This document shows positions 1 through 8,370 of a stretch of DNA of 64,000 bases, in pieces. The notes under the pieces were generated by a model that saw nothing but the letters and a program-made list of their open reading frames with translations, made no database searches and was not told where the DNA came from. The position numbers were made by a program, and so were the translations under genes. Origin of the DNA: QPJE01 sp051747745 (lineage in GTDB: Bacteria; Bacillota; Halanaerobiia; Halanaerobiales; Halanaerobiaceae); assembly GCA_051747745.1 (NCBI GenBank), contig JBNJGL010000001.1, forward strand, positions 26,741-90,740, read 5' to 3'. Within the stretch, counting starts at the first letter, position 1; the number at the start of each line of letters is the position of its first letter.

Positions 1-241
1 TTCTATTTGCTCTTGTAAAATTATTGATAATATCATTTAATTCTGAAGTGTTGATATTAGATTCAACCAGATTATCTTTTAATATTTCTGCCAGTTCAAG
101 TATACTATCTTCTCTCTGCATATTTACAAAATCATTAAACCGTTCCCCAACAGAGTAATTAATAAAAAATCCGGCCAGTGAAAGGCTTAATACAATTAAA
201 ATAATTAGTATAAAAAATAATTTAAAACTCAGCCTGCTCAT
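1..241 (-). CDS. Sensor histidine kinase, N-terminal part (cut by window edge)
   Basis: Only the first 80 codons lie in the window. Reading leftward from an ATG at 241, the protein begins with MSRLSFK and a hydrophobic stretch (about residues 7-28), followed by a polar, probably extracytoplasmic, segment. This is the usual start of a membrane-bound sensor kinase. Its ATG overlaps the TAA stop of the response regulator gene by one base (TAATG), so the two are almost certainly translationally coupled. The kinase domains are outside the window, so the assignment rests on the membrane-anchored N-terminus and the position directly after an OmpR-type regulator. The signal sensed is unknown. Confidence 0.75.
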   Translation of the reverse strand, partial: MSRLSFKLFFILIILIVLSLSLAGFFINYSVGERFNDFVNMQREDSILELAEILKDNLVESNINTSELNDIINNFTRANR

Positions 242-930
242 TATTTATCACCAACAAATTTATAACCAGCTCCATAAACTGTGATTATATATTGATCCTT
301 TTTAAAGTTCATTTTTTTTCTGATATTTTTTATATGAGCATCTATAGTTCTATCAAAACCACTAAATTCAAGGCCCATAACTTTGTCAGCCAGCTGTTCT
401 CGAGAAAGAACCTGACCTGCATTATTAACAAGTTCAAGAAGGATTTTAAATTCAGTATTTGTTAAATCTATATTTTTATCATTCAATAATACAGTCATTT
501 TTTCTGGATAAATTTTTATATTTCCATCTGAAAATGAGAGTATATTTGCTTTTATTTTGTCAAAATCAGTCCTTCTCAAAATAGCTTTTACTCTGGCGAT
601 AAGTTCTTTTGGGCTGAAAGGTTTAGTAAGATAGTCATCAGCTCCAAAATCAAAACCTTCAATTTTATTTTCTTCACTGCTTTTGGCAGTGAGCATCAGG
701 ATAGGTATATCCGAAACCTGTCTTATTTTTTGACACACTTTTTCTCCACTAATCTCCGGCAGCATAAGATCCAGAATAATAAAGTCGATATTATCATCTG
801 AATTAAAAATATCAAGAGCTACTCGACCATTTTCAGCTTCAACTGCAGAAAAATTACTGTTTTCTAAATAAGTTTTTATTAATTTTCTAATTTTTGCTTC
901 ATCTTCAACAATTAAAATTTTATTATTCAT
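241..930 (-). CDS. OmpR/PhoB-family response regulator
   Basis: A 229-residue two-domain regulator. The receiver domain covers about residues 1-118, with the acidic pocket E9-D10, phosphoacceptor D54 (in LDLMLP), T81 and K103 (LTKPF) all present. The C-terminal winged-helix DNA-binding domain (about 130-228) carries the family pattern LTNTEFKILLELV and ends in VYGAGYKF. It should be phosphorylated by the kinase encoded immediately downstream, with which it overlaps by one base, and then act as a transcription factor. The target genes cannot be inferred. The ATG is used and the start agrees with family length. Confidence 0.95.
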   Translation of the reverse strand: MNNKILIVEDEAKIRKLIKTYLENSNFSAVEAENGRVALDIFNSDDNIDFIILDLMLPEISGEKVCQKIRQVSDIPILMLTAKSSEENKIEGFDFGADDYLTKPFSPKELIARVKAILRRTDFDKIKANILSFSDGNIKIYPEKMTVLLNDKNIDLTNTEFKILLELVNNAGQVLSREQLADKVMGLEFSGFDRTIDAHIKNIRKKMNFKKDQYIITVYGAGYKFVGDK

Positions 931-943
931 AAAAACACCTTCT

Positions 944-1885
944 TTAGAGATTTTCCATAAAAACTCTTCTCCAGTTCAAATATAATATTTTTTCTATTTC
1001 TTCAGTATTATATCCATTTTCAGCCAGCTTTTCAGCAAGCAGCTGAAGTTTGCCTATATTTTCAAAATTTACTGGTGTGTTAGTAATGCCATCATAATCA
1101 GAGCCGATTCCAACAGATTCAATGCCACCTTTATTGACTATATAATCTATATGTTTAATTATATCACGATAATCTATTTGAATATCCGTATTTAAAAACT
1201 CAGGACAGAAATTAATCCCTATTAGTCCACCATTTTCTGCTATTGCTTTAATTTGATTATCATTTAGATTTCGGTCTATATTTCTAATGTTTTTTACATT
1301 TGAATGAGAAGCAACAACCGGTTTGGAGCTTATTTCTAAAACTTCCCAGAAACCTTCAGGACTGATGTGAGACAAATCAACAGTAATTCCCAGCTGATTC
1401 ATCAGTTCTACTGCCTGTCTACCCAGATTAGTTAAACCTCCACCACTGTTGATTGTAAGTCCATCTGCCAGCATATTGCGCCTGTTCCAGGTTAGTGTTA
1501 TTAATCTAACTCCAAGCTTATAAAAAATATTTAATTGATCCAGTTCAGTTACTGCATCCGCTCCTTCAAGACTTAATACTGCAGATATTTTATTGTTCGT
1601 TTCCGAATTTATAATATCATTACTGTTTCTAATGTGAACGATATCTTTTTTAGATGCTATTTTTTTATGAAAGATATTAATATAGTGTAGGGTTCTTTTT
1701 AATGCATTTTCTGGAAAATATGCATCTTCAATAAAGACAGCAAAAACCTCTAAGGCAATATTACCTTCTTTAAGTTTTGGAAGATCAACATGAAATCCCT
1801 CGTTATTATTTTCAAAATTAAACCTATCATCTCTGCTAAAATTTAAAAGAACATCTGTATGACCATCAGCAATTTTATATTTCAA
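944..1885 (-). CDS. Membrane-dipeptidase-like peptidase, family M19
   Basis: A 313-residue zinc dipeptidase of the renal dipeptidase family, cleaving dipeptides including some with a D-residue. The HxD zinc motif is at H9/D11 (GHTD), the conserved bridging Glu is in SLEGAD, and the later metal-binding histidines are in DLSHISPEGFW and ASHSN. There is no signal peptide or lipobox, so the protein should be cytoplasmic. The start is TTG at 1885 with AGGAG ten bases upstream; an out-of-frame ATG lies between. It sits 13 bases upstream of the two-component regulator gene, so co-transcription is possible, but the functional link is unknown. Confidence 0.92.
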   Translation of the reverse strand: MKYKIADGHTDVLLNFSRDDRFNFENNNEGFHVDLPKLKEGNIALEVFAVFIEDAYFPENALKRTLHYINIFHKKIASKKDIVHIRNSNDIINSETNNKISAVLSLEGADAVTELDQLNIFYKLGVRLITLTWNRRNMLADGLTINSGGGLTNLGRQAVELMNQLGITVDLSHISPEGFWEVLEISSKPVVASHSNVKNIRNIDRNLNDNQIKAIAENGGLIGINFCPEFLNTDIQIDYRDIIKHIDYIVNKGGIESVGIGSDYDGITNTPVNFENIGKLQLLAEKLAENGYNTEEIEKILYLNWRRVFMENL

Positions 1886-1973
1886 ATTTATTCATCTCCT
1901 AAAAATTTCTCTTTAATTTATATTCTTTAATTTATATTATATAGCCTTTTACTATAATAAAACAAGCTATAAT

Positions 1974-2010
1974 AAAAAAAATCTGTCTGCCTTTTACAGC
2001 AAACAGATTT
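1974..2010 (-). terminator. Rho-independent terminator of spoVS
   Basis: On the minus strand, AATCTGTTTGC and GCAGACAGATT form an 11-bp stem (one G-U pair) with an 8-base loop, followed by a run of seven T. It lies 10 bases after the spoVS stop codon. Confidence 0.9.
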
Positions 2011-2020
2011 ATAATAATTC

Positions 2021-2281
2021 TTAACGCGGTTCTACGATTAATTTTATTGCAGTTCTTTCTTCTCCATCAATCTCAATATCTGTAAATGCAGGAATACAGA
2101 TAAGATCAATTCCACTGGGGGCGACAAATCCTCTTGCAATAGCTACTGCCTTTACACCTTGATTGAGGGCTCCGGCGCCGATAGCCTGTAGTTCAGCATT
2201 TCCCCTTTCACGTAAAACACCGGCTAATGCCCCTGCGACTTTGTTTGGACTTGAATTTGATGATACTTTTAATACTTCCAT
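2021..2281 (-). CDS. spoVS: Stage V sporulation protein S
   Basis: An 86-residue protein that matches SpoVS across its whole length (MEVLKVSSNSSPNKVAGALA at the start, and a core with AIGAGALNQGVKAVAIARG). SpoVS is a small Alba-like protein needed for spore coat assembly and exit from stage V in Bacillus; it also occurs in some lineages that no longer sporulate. The ATG is preceded by AAGGAGG. It is a single-gene unit: it has its own terminator and a candidate SigH promoter, although it lies in the rny-ymdB-spoVS order known from other Firmicutes. Confidence 0.97.
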   Translation of the reverse strand: MEVLKVSSNSSPNKVAGALAGVLRERGNAELQAIGAGALNQGVKAVAIARGFVAPSGIDLICIPAFTDIEIDGEERTAIKLIVEPR

Positions 2282-2334
2282 GTTCGTAAATTACCTCCTT
2301 GTTTTGTTAAAAATTAACTCCCTCTATATAATAT

Positions 2335-2362
2335 ATTAGTCACAGATGAAATAAATTCCTGC
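2335..2362 (-). promoter_or_regulatory. Candidate SigH promoter of spoVS
   Basis: On the minus strand GCAGGAATT (2362-2354) matches the SigH -35 consensus RNAGGAWWW fully. After a 12-base spacer, GACTAAT (2341-2335) matches RNNGAAT at all but one fixed position (T for G). It lies about 55 bases before the spoVS start codon. Bacillus subtilis spoVS is known to be SigH dependent, which supports the reading; it remains a consensus match only. Confidence 0.5.
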
Positions 2363-2387
2363 CTTATTATTAAAATAAATATAATTT

Positions 2388-3164
2388 TTAATTATTTTTC
2401 TTTATTTCCATGATTTGTTTACCTGAACAGCTAGAATTATCAATTTTTATTACAGCTCCTTCTAGTTTAACAGAGCCAGTTGCCACCTCATAATTTACCG
2501 GTAATTGAGTTATATGTTTTTCGACCATTTTATCTATTTTCATACCCAGTATGGAATTAACTGCTCCAGTTAAACCAGCATCAGTAATATAAGCGGTTCC
2601 TCCAGGAAGTATCTGTGCATCGGAAGTCTGTACATGTGTGTGTGTTCCAACAACAGCAGCAACTTTCCCATCAACAGAATGGGCAAAAGCCAGTTTTTCT
2701 CCAGTAGCTTCAGCATGAAAGTCAACAATAATAATATCTGATTTATTTTTTATTTCATCTATATTTTCCTGGAAAACATGATAGGGAGAATTATAATTGT
2801 TCATATATATCTGTCCAATTAAATTAACAACTGCAATTTTCAATCCGTTTTTTTCAATAATTGTCCAACCGCGACCGGGATTATCCGGAAAATAGTTTAA
2901 AGGTCTAATCAGTCGTTCTTCATCATCAATAAAAGTAAAAATATTTTTATTATCCCAGGTGTGATTTCCCATAGTTAAGCAGTCTATACCATAATCAAAT
3001 AATTCATCTGCAACTTTTTTTGTTATTCCAAATCCTCCAGCAGAGTTTTCTCCATTTGCAATAACAAGAGAAATATTATTTTTTTCAATAATTCTGTCCA
3101 AAAATAATCTGACTGCTCTTCTGCCGGCTCTTCCTACTATATCTCCAATAAATAATATGTTCAT
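2388..3164 (-). CDS. ymdB: YmdB-family metallophosphoesterase (2',3'-cyclic nucleotide phosphodiesterase)
   Basis: A 258-residue calcineurin-like phosphoesterase of the YmdB family (TIGR00282). The binuclear-metal ligands expected for the family are all visible: D8 (IGDIVG), E39-N40 (NGEN), N67-H68 (GNHTW), H150 (DFHAEATGEK), H175 and H177 (GTHTHVQT). In Bacillus YmdB hydrolyses cyclic nucleotides and affects the biofilm/motility decision. It is 85 bases downstream of rny, separated by a terminator, as in Bacillus where rny and ymdB are neighbours. The start is an ATG at 3164. Confidence 0.95.
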   Translation of the reverse strand: MNILFIGDIVGRAGRRAVRLFLDRIIEKNNISLVIANGENSAGGFGITKKVADELFDYGIDCLTMGNHTWDNKNIFTFIDDEERLIRPLNYFPDNPGRGWTIIEKNGLKIAVVNLIGQIYMNNYNSPYHVFQENIDEIKNKSDIIIVDFHAEATGEKLAFAHSVDGKVAAVVGTHTHVQTSDAQILPGGTAYITDAGLTGAVNSILGMKIDKMVEKHITQLPVNYEVATGSVKLEGAVIKIDNSSCSGKQIMEIKKNN

Positions 3165-3204
3165 TTTATCATTCCTCTGTTAATTTATATGTTCAATGAT
3201 ATGA

Positions 3205-3230
3205 ATAAAAGGCTCCTCAAATGAGGAGCC
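3205..3230 (-). terminator. Terminator between rny and ymdB
   Basis: On the minus strand GGCTCCTC-ATTT-GAGGAGCC forms a perfect 8-bp GC-rich hairpin followed by TTTTATT. It is placed 20 bases after the rny stop and may be partly read through into ymdB. Confidence 0.92.
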
Positions 3231-3249
3231 CTGTTGTTTTCAGATCTAA

Positions 3250-4794
3250 TTATTTAGCATAATCAACTACCCTGGTTTCACGAATTATCACTACCTTGAT
3301 CTGTCCAGGATAATCAAGGCTGTTTTCAATTTTCTTGGTAATATCTCTAACCAGTTTACTGGTTTCAATATCATTAATTTTGTCCGGTTCAACAATTACT
3401 CTGATTTCTCTACCTGCTTGAATTGCGTAAGCTTTTTCTACACCAGAAAAAGATTCACCAATTGTTTCTAATTCTTCAAGTCTTTTAATATAAGACTCTA
3501 AGGTTTCTTTTCGTGCTCCTGGTCTAGCTGCTGAGATTGCATCAGCGGCAGCTACCAGAACTGCTTCAATAGAATGGAATTCTACATCACCGTGATGTGC
3601 TTCAATAGTGTGAAGAACTTTTTCGCTCTCACCATATTTTCTAGCAGTATCAACACCAATTTTGACATGTGGTCCTTCTACTTCGTGATCTATAGATTTT
3701 CCAATATCATGTAAAAGTCCACCTCTTTTTGCTAGAGTTACATCTGCTCCTAATTCTGCAGCCATAATTCCTGCTAAATATGAGACTTCAAGTGAATGTT
3801 GAAGAACATTCTGTCCATAACTTGTTCTAAACTTTAATCGGCCAAGTAATTTGACCAGTTCAGGATTTAGACCATGAACTCCAGTATCAAATGTTGCCTG
3901 TTCTCCAATTTCCTTTACATGTTGATCCAGTTCTTCGCGGGCCTTTTCAACCATTTCTTCTATTCTAGCAGGATGGATTCTACCATCAACAATTAATTTT
4001 TCTAAAGCTATGCGGGCTATCTCACGTCTTATTGGATCAAATCCAGAGATAACAACAGCTTCAGGAGTATCATCAATGATAAGGTCAATACCTGTTAGAC
4101 TTTCTAATGTCCTGATGTTTCTTCCTTCTCTACCTATTATTCTACCTTTCATATCATCATTAGGCAGGGATACAACAGAAACAGTCGATTCTGTGACATG
4201 GTCTGCAGCACATCTCTGAATAGCAAGAGATATTATCTCTCTGGCTTTTTTCTCAGATTCTTCTTTAGCCTGTGCTTCTTTTTCTTTGATCATTTTTGCA
4301 AATTCATGATCAAGTTCAGACTCAACTTTGTTGAGAAGATAGTCTTTAGCTTCATCCTGTGATAAACCGGAAATTTGTTCGAGTTTTTCTTTCTGTTCTT
4401 CTTTTAATTTTTTTATTTCCTGTTCATCACGGCTGAGATTCTTTTCTCTATCTTTAATACTCTGCTCTTTGCGTTCCAGATTTTCAGCTTTTCTATCAAG
4501 GCTTTCTTCTTTATGCATCAAGCGATTTTCCAGTTTCTGTAATTCGTCACGTCTTTTTTGGCTCTCGCGATTAGCTTCTTCTCTGATATTATGAGCTTCC
4601 TCTTTTGCTTCAAGAGTAATCTCTTTTTTCTTGGCTTTTGCCTCTCTTTCAGCAGATTCCAGAATTTTTTTGGCTTCTTCTTCTGCTGATTGAATACGAG
4701 CTTCAGCAATATATTTTCTAATAAAATATCCAATTAGTAATCCAAGAGGTAGGGCTATTATTAAATACAAAACACCTCCGTTAATATTATTCAC
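3250..4794 (-). CDS. rny: Ribonuclease Y
   Basis: The membrane-anchored endoribonuclease that initiates mRNA decay in many Firmicutes. The protein has an N-terminal hydrophobic anchor (about residues 9-25), a long charged coiled coil (about 30-190), a KH RNA-binding domain (motif IIGREGRNIR) and an HD phosphohydrolase domain (LLHDIGKSID). The reading frame opens at GTG 4794, giving 514 residues, but the GTG is itself part of the sequence AGGGGGTG and has no properly spaced Shine-Dalgarno site. An in-frame TTG eight codons later (4770) follows GGAGG closely and gives MYLIIALPLG, closer to the usual RNase Y start. The neighbours recX and ymdB match Firmicute synteny. Confidence 0.96.
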   Translation of the reverse strand: MNNINGGVLYLIIALPLGLLIGYFIRKYIAEARIQSAEEEAKKILESAEREAKAKKKEITLEAKEEAHNIREEANRESQKRRDELQKLENRLMHKEESLDRKAENLERKEQSIKDREKNLSRDEQEIKKLKEEQKEKLEQISGLSQDEAKDYLLNKVESELDHEFAKMIKEKEAQAKEESEKKAREIISLAIQRCAADHVTESTVSVVSLPNDDMKGRIIGREGRNIRTLESLTGIDLIIDDTPEAVVISGFDPIRREIARIALEKLIVDGRIHPARIEEMVEKAREELDQHVKEIGEQATFDTGVHGLNPELVKLLGRLKFRTSYGQNVLQHSLEVSYLAGIMAAELGADVTLAKRGGLLHDIGKSIDHEVEGPHVKIGVDTARKYGESEKVLHTIEAHHGDVEFHSIEAVLVAAADAISAARPGARKETLESYIKRLEELETIGESFSGVEKAYAIQAGREIRVIVEPDKINDIETSKLVRDITKKIENSLDYPGQIKVVIIRETRVVDYAK

Positions 4795-4845
4795 CCCCTA
4801 TTCTATATTCAATTTTTAATTTTTTTATTTACGTTTACTAATAAT

Positions 4846-4874
4846 ATTTTAACTTTTTTATGTGATTCTGTCAA
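4846..4874 (-). promoter_or_regulatory. SigA-type promoter of rny
   Basis: On the minus strand TTGACA (4874-4869), a 17-base spacer, and TAAAAT (4851-4846). Transcription would start near 4839, about 45 bases before the rny GTG. It lies immediately after the recX terminator. Confidence 0.7.
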
Positions 4875-4900
4875 GAAAGTAAAAAAACAGCCCTATTTTA

Positions 4901-4933
4901 AATAAAAAAAGGCCTGTATTTTTGATACAGACC
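4901..4933 (-). terminator. Terminator of recA-recX
   Basis: On the minus strand GGTCTGTAT-CAAAA-ATACAGGCC is a 9-bp stem (one U-G pair) followed by a seven-T run, 12 bases after the recX stop codon. Confidence 0.93.
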
Positions 4934-4945
4934 ATTTCTTTTGTC

Positions 4946-5395
4946 TTATTCGGTTGTTTTATTGATTATATCATATGTGAAACCTTTATTGGAAAGATAA
5001 TTTTTTAGCTTCAGACTGTTTTTTTCCTCATCTTTATGTTTTCTCAACCATTTTTCTACTAGTTTTTCCGCCATTTTAGTCTCATCTTCTGCACTTAAGT
5101 ACTTATTTAGTGACTTATCGATTAATTCTCTTTTTAAACCTTTTTTCAGCAGTTCTCTGTAGATTAATCTTCTGCCTCTTGGATGATTATTTATTCTTGA
5201 TCTTATCCACTGTTCTGCAAATCTATTTTCATTGATTAAATCATTTTTAAGTAGATAATTGATTGTCTGTTCAACAACATCACTATTAAATCCCTTTTTG
5301 AATAATCTATCCTTCATTTCCTTTACTGTTCTTTCTCGATATGTGAGGAGATGAAAAGCTTTGTTTTTAGCTTTCTGAATTTCTTCTGAATCCAT
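4946..5395 (-). CDS. recX: Regulatory protein RecX
   Basis: A 149-residue RecX, a small helical-repeat protein that binds and modulates RecA filaments. The typical features are the N-terminal AFHLLTYRERTVKEMKDRL and later three-helix repeats with basic residues (RLIYRELLKKGLKREL). It starts at ATG 5395, only 5 bases after the recA stop codon, and is followed by a strong terminator, so recA-recX form one transcript. This is the classic arrangement, with recX keeping RecA activity in check. Confidence 0.93.
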   Translation of the reverse strand: MDSEEIQKAKNKAFHLLTYRERTVKEMKDRLFKKGFNSDVVEQTINYLLKNDLINENRFAEQWIRSRINNHPRGRRLIYRELLKKGLKRELIDKSLNKYLSAEDETKMAEKLVEKWLRKHKDEEKNSLKLKNYLSNKGFTYDIINKTTE

Positions 5396-5400
5396 ATAAT

Positions 5401-6444
5401 TTAATCCTCTTTTTCTTCTGTTTTATCTTCGTTTTCTTCTTCTTCATCACCGGCAGTAAGGCCGACTTTTACACGTATTTTATGATCTATTTCTTCTTTA
5501 ATTTCGGGATTATCATTTAGGAAATCTTTAGAATTTTCCCTACCCTGACCAAGCCGGACATCTCCATAAGAATACCAGGAACCTGCTCGATCAACAACTC
5601 CTATTTCTTCTCCAAGATCTATCAGGCAGCCTGCCTGAGAAATGCCTGTTCCATACATTATATCAAACTCTGCTTTTCTAAATGGAGGAGCAACTTTGTT
5701 TTTAACAACCTTTACCCTGGCTGTACTTCCTATAATTTTATCTCCATCTTTAATGGTTTGAGAGCGGCGAATTTCAATTCTGACAGAAGAATAAAATTTA
5801 AGTGCACGACCACCTGGTGTAACTTCCGGATTTCCAAACATAACTCCGACTTTTTCTCTAATTTGATTAATAAAAATACAGGCAGTTTTAGATTTACTTA
5901 TTGCACCGGATAATTTTCTCATAGCCTGTGACATCAATCTTGCCTGCAGACCAACATGTGTATCACCCATATCTCCTTCTAATTCCGCTTTTGGAACAAG
6001 AGCAGCTACAGAGTCGACAATTACCAGATCAACAGCACTACTTCTAACTAGAGCCTCAGTAATTTCCAGTGCTTCCTCTCCATTATTCGGCTGTGAGATT
6101 AAAAGATTATCTATATCTACACCCAAATTTTCTGCATAACGTGGATCAAGTGCATGTTCTGCATCGATAAAAGCTGCAATCCCATCTAATTTTTGTGTTT
6201 CTGCTATAATGTGAAGCCCCAGAGTTGTTTTACCGGAGGATTCATTACCATAGAGTTCAATTATTCTTCCTCTTGGGATACCTCCTACCCCTAATGCTAA
6301 GTCAAGAGGTAAAGCTCCGGTAGGAATTGATTCTACATTCAGTGATGTAGTATCACCCAGTTTCATTATTGAACCTTTTCCAAACTGTTTTTCAATCTTT
6401 TTTAAAGCCATGTCTAAAGCTTTTTCTTTCTCCTTATTTGTCAA
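5401..6444 (-). CDS. recA: Recombinase RecA
   Basis: A 347-residue RecA, the ATP-dependent strand-exchange recombinase and SOS co-protease. The Walker A motif is GNESSGKTT (residues 66-74), the L1/L2 and core motifs (IFINQIREKVGVMFG, TPGGRALKFY) are intact, and the C-terminus is strongly acidic, as usual. The start is TTG 6444, preceded by GGGAGG with about 10 bases of spacing. It is transcribed from its own promoter, which carries a LexA-like operator, and is followed directly by recX. Confidence 0.99.
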   Translation of the reverse strand: MTNKEKEKALDMALKKIEKQFGKGSIMKLGDTTSLNVESIPTGALPLDLALGVGGIPRGRIIELYGNESSGKTTLGLHIIAETQKLDGIAAFIDAEHALDPRYAENLGVDIDNLLISQPNNGEEALEITEALVRSSAVDLVIVDSVAALVPKAELEGDMGDTHVGLQARLMSQAMRKLSGAISKSKTACIFINQIREKVGVMFGNPEVTPGGRALKFYSSVRIEIRRSQTIKDGDKIIGSTARVKVVKNKVAPPFRKAEFDIMYGTGISQAGCLIDLGEEIGVVDRAGSWYSYGDVRLGQGRENSKDFLNDNPEIKEEIDHKIRVKVGLTAGDEEEENEDKTEEKED

Positions 6445-6506
6445 TATGATCTTCCTCCCCAGATGGTGTTAATAATTTATCGTATAATTTATATTACCTA
6501 ATATAT

Positions 6507-6535
6507 ATTATAGAACAAATGTTTTGTTTTTGCAA
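6507..6535 (-). promoter_or_regulatory. recA promoter with LexA (SOS) box
   Basis: On the minus strand TTGCAA (6535-6530), a 17-base spacer and TATAAT (6512-6507) form a good SigA promoter. Inside the spacer, directly against the -10, is GAACAAATGTTT (6513-6524 on the plus strand), which differs from the Gram-positive LexA consensus GAAC-N4-GTTC at a single position. The position would block polymerase, consistent with SOS control of recA. Confidence 0.75.
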
Positions 6536-6539
6536 GCTG

Positions 6540-7106
6540 TTATTGTAATTTTTTGGAAAAGACCTTCCTGTATTCTGGTCCTGATCTTTTTAAATTGCTT
6601 TCATAAAGTGTTATCCTTTTTAAAGCACTAAAAACATTTATATAATTATCATCCAGAAATTTTGAGTTTTTATCAGTCAGTTTTTCAATCAATCTGTCAT
6701 TATTTTTGCGGGCTATAGTTAAATGAGGAATGAATTTTCTGCTTTCTTTTTCAAATCCAATTTTCTGCATAGAATTTTCAATAAGATTATATAATCTAAC
6801 AAGAGAAGCTTTCCCCTTAAAAACACTGACAAAAAGAATTTTAAAATTACTGAGTTCAGGGAAAGCCCCCAGTTTTTTCAGCTGTATATATTCATGCTGG
6901 CAGTTGAAATCTAATTTCTGCAGCTGTTCTATAACTTCATCAGCTTTAGTTTTATCATTTTCTCCCAGAAATTTGACTGTAAGATGGAGATTTTTTTTAT
7001 TCACCCATTTTATATCTTCCTCAATTTCTTTTTGTAGATTAGCAACTTTTCTAAAAATAAGTTCCCGAGCACGTTCTGTTAGATCAACTGCAATAAACAG
7101 ACGCAT
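6540..7106 (-). CDS. thpR: RNA 2',3'-cyclic phosphodiesterase ThpR
   Basis: A 188-residue member of the 2H phosphoesterase superfamily (formerly called 2'-5' RNA ligase). Both catalytic HxTx motifs are present: H41-L-T43 in NLHLTVKFLG and H128-L-T130 in FIPHLTIARK. Family members open 2',3'-cyclic phosphates at RNA ends. The ATG at 7106 follows GGAGGT. It lies between the exported TPR gene and recA; its stop codon almost touches the recA -35 box, so recA can be expressed independently of it. Confidence 0.93.
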   Translation of the reverse strand: MRLFIAVDLTERARELIFRKVANLQKEIEEDIKWVNKKNLHLTVKFLGENDKTKADEVIEQLQKLDFNCQHEYIQLKKLGAFPELSNFKILFVSVFKGKASLVRLYNLIENSMQKIGFEKESRKFIPHLTIARKNNDRLIEKLTDKNSKFLDDNYINVFSALKRITLYESNLKRSGPEYRKVFSKKLQ

Positions 7107-7132
7107 ATCAGTACCTCCAAAAATTGTGATTA

Positions 7133-8296
7133 TTATTGTTTTTCAATTTCATTTAACAGTTTTCTGGCATTTGGATATTCATCATTTAAATGAAGAGTTC
7201 TTTTTAATTCTGCTGCTGCTGCTTCTTTCATATCAGCTCCATAATAGGCTAAAGCAAGATAATAATGACTTTCTGCATGATTTTTATTTTTTTCTACTGC
7301 AATAGAAAATTTAGAAATAGCTTTATAAAATTCCTCTCTATCTAAATAAATTTTTCCTTCTTCCAGATAAGCATTGACATAGTTTTCATTATAATTAATT
7401 GCTTTTTCATAATATTCCAGTGCTTTATCGTAATTTCCTGATCTCCTATTTATATTTCCCAAAAGAAAATAGGAATAATATGAATATTGATTGAGTTCTA
7501 TTACTTTTTTGAGTGCGTTTTCTGCTTCACTGTAATTTTCTAGAGCTATATAACTTTCTCCCAAACCGACATAAAATGGTGTAAAATTTTCCTGAAGTTT
7601 TATACCCTGTTTATAGATTGAAACCGCAGAATTATAATTGTTTAATTTTTGATATAAATTTCCCAGATTGAGGTAAATAGACTGTCTGGTAGAATCGACT
7701 TCAAGTGCAGATTCATAATATTTAACTGCAGAGTCTATATTTCCTAAATCTTTATTTAATAAAGCAAGGTTAACATAGTCATCTGCTGTAGGATTATATT
7801 TTATTATCTCTTCATACAGATCTTTAGCTTTTTCTTTTTCATTTAAACCAGAATAAGCTGCTGCAAGGTCACGCTTAAAATCAATAGAATTTACCCCCAG
7901 CTGTAAAGCTTTTTGAAATTGTTCCAGAGCCTTATTATATGAAGCACTGTCAAACTGTTCATCTTTGTTTAAATATAAAGCTCCAAGCTTCCAGTATAGT
8001 GTACCATTTTCATATCCCTGTTCCTTTAATACATTAATCTGTTCTAAAGCAAGTTGAGTTTGATTATTATCCAGTGCAGATAAAGCATAGTAATAAAGGG
8101 TATCATGTTTTAGATCACTGTTTATGGAAGGATCATTCAGTATTTCTGCAAATATTTTTTGTGCTTCTAAATATTCTTCCTGATAATATAGATTTACTCC
8201 TTTGGAAAAATTATCGTAGTTTACATCCTGTGCAGCTGCATTTAAACTTATTAAAACAATCAATACAGTTAAATAAATATAAATTTTTCTCTTCAT
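7133..8296 (-). CDS. Exported tetratricopeptide-repeat protein
   Basis: A 387-residue protein with a signal peptide (basic MKRK, hydrophobic core about residues 6-19, cleavage likely near AAAQD) followed by about nine TPR units running to the C-terminus. The repeats show the pattern of W/Y-x-x-LG and Y-x-x-A-x-x-x-Y, for example LGNLYQKLNNYNSAVSIYK. There is no lipobox, so it is either secreted or loosely envelope-bound. TPR arrays act as protein-binding scaffolds; no partner can be named. It is 27 bases upstream of thpR, so the two may be co-transcribed. Confidence 0.85.
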   Translation of the reverse strand: MKRKIYIYLTVLIVLISLNAAAQDVNYDNFSKGVNLYYQEEYLEAQKIFAEILNDPSINSDLKHDTLYYYALSALDNNQTQLALEQINVLKEQGYENGTLYWKLGALYLNKDEQFDSASYNKALEQFQKALQLGVNSIDFKRDLAAAYSGLNEKEKAKDLYEEIIKYNPTADDYVNLALLNKDLGNIDSAVKYYESALEVDSTRQSIYLNLGNLYQKLNNYNSAVSIYKQGIKLQENFTPFYVGLGESYIALENYSEAENALKKVIELNQYSYYSYFLLGNINRRSGNYDKALEYYEKAINYNENYVNAYLEEGKIYLDREEFYKAISKFSIAVEKNKNHAESHYYLALAYYGADMKEAAAAELKRTLHLNDEYPNARKLLNEIEKQ

Positions 8297-8370
8297 TTTA
8301 ATACCTCCTGTAATTTTTTTCGTTACGTCAAATTTAATTCACAATAACTTTCAAATTTCAATTTTTATAA

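Noticed and set aside
6730..7305. 191-residue plus-strand open frame opposite thpR and the TPR gene
   Set aside because: Antisense shadow of two real genes; no Shine-Dalgarno site and a hydrophobic composition typical of the reverse strand.
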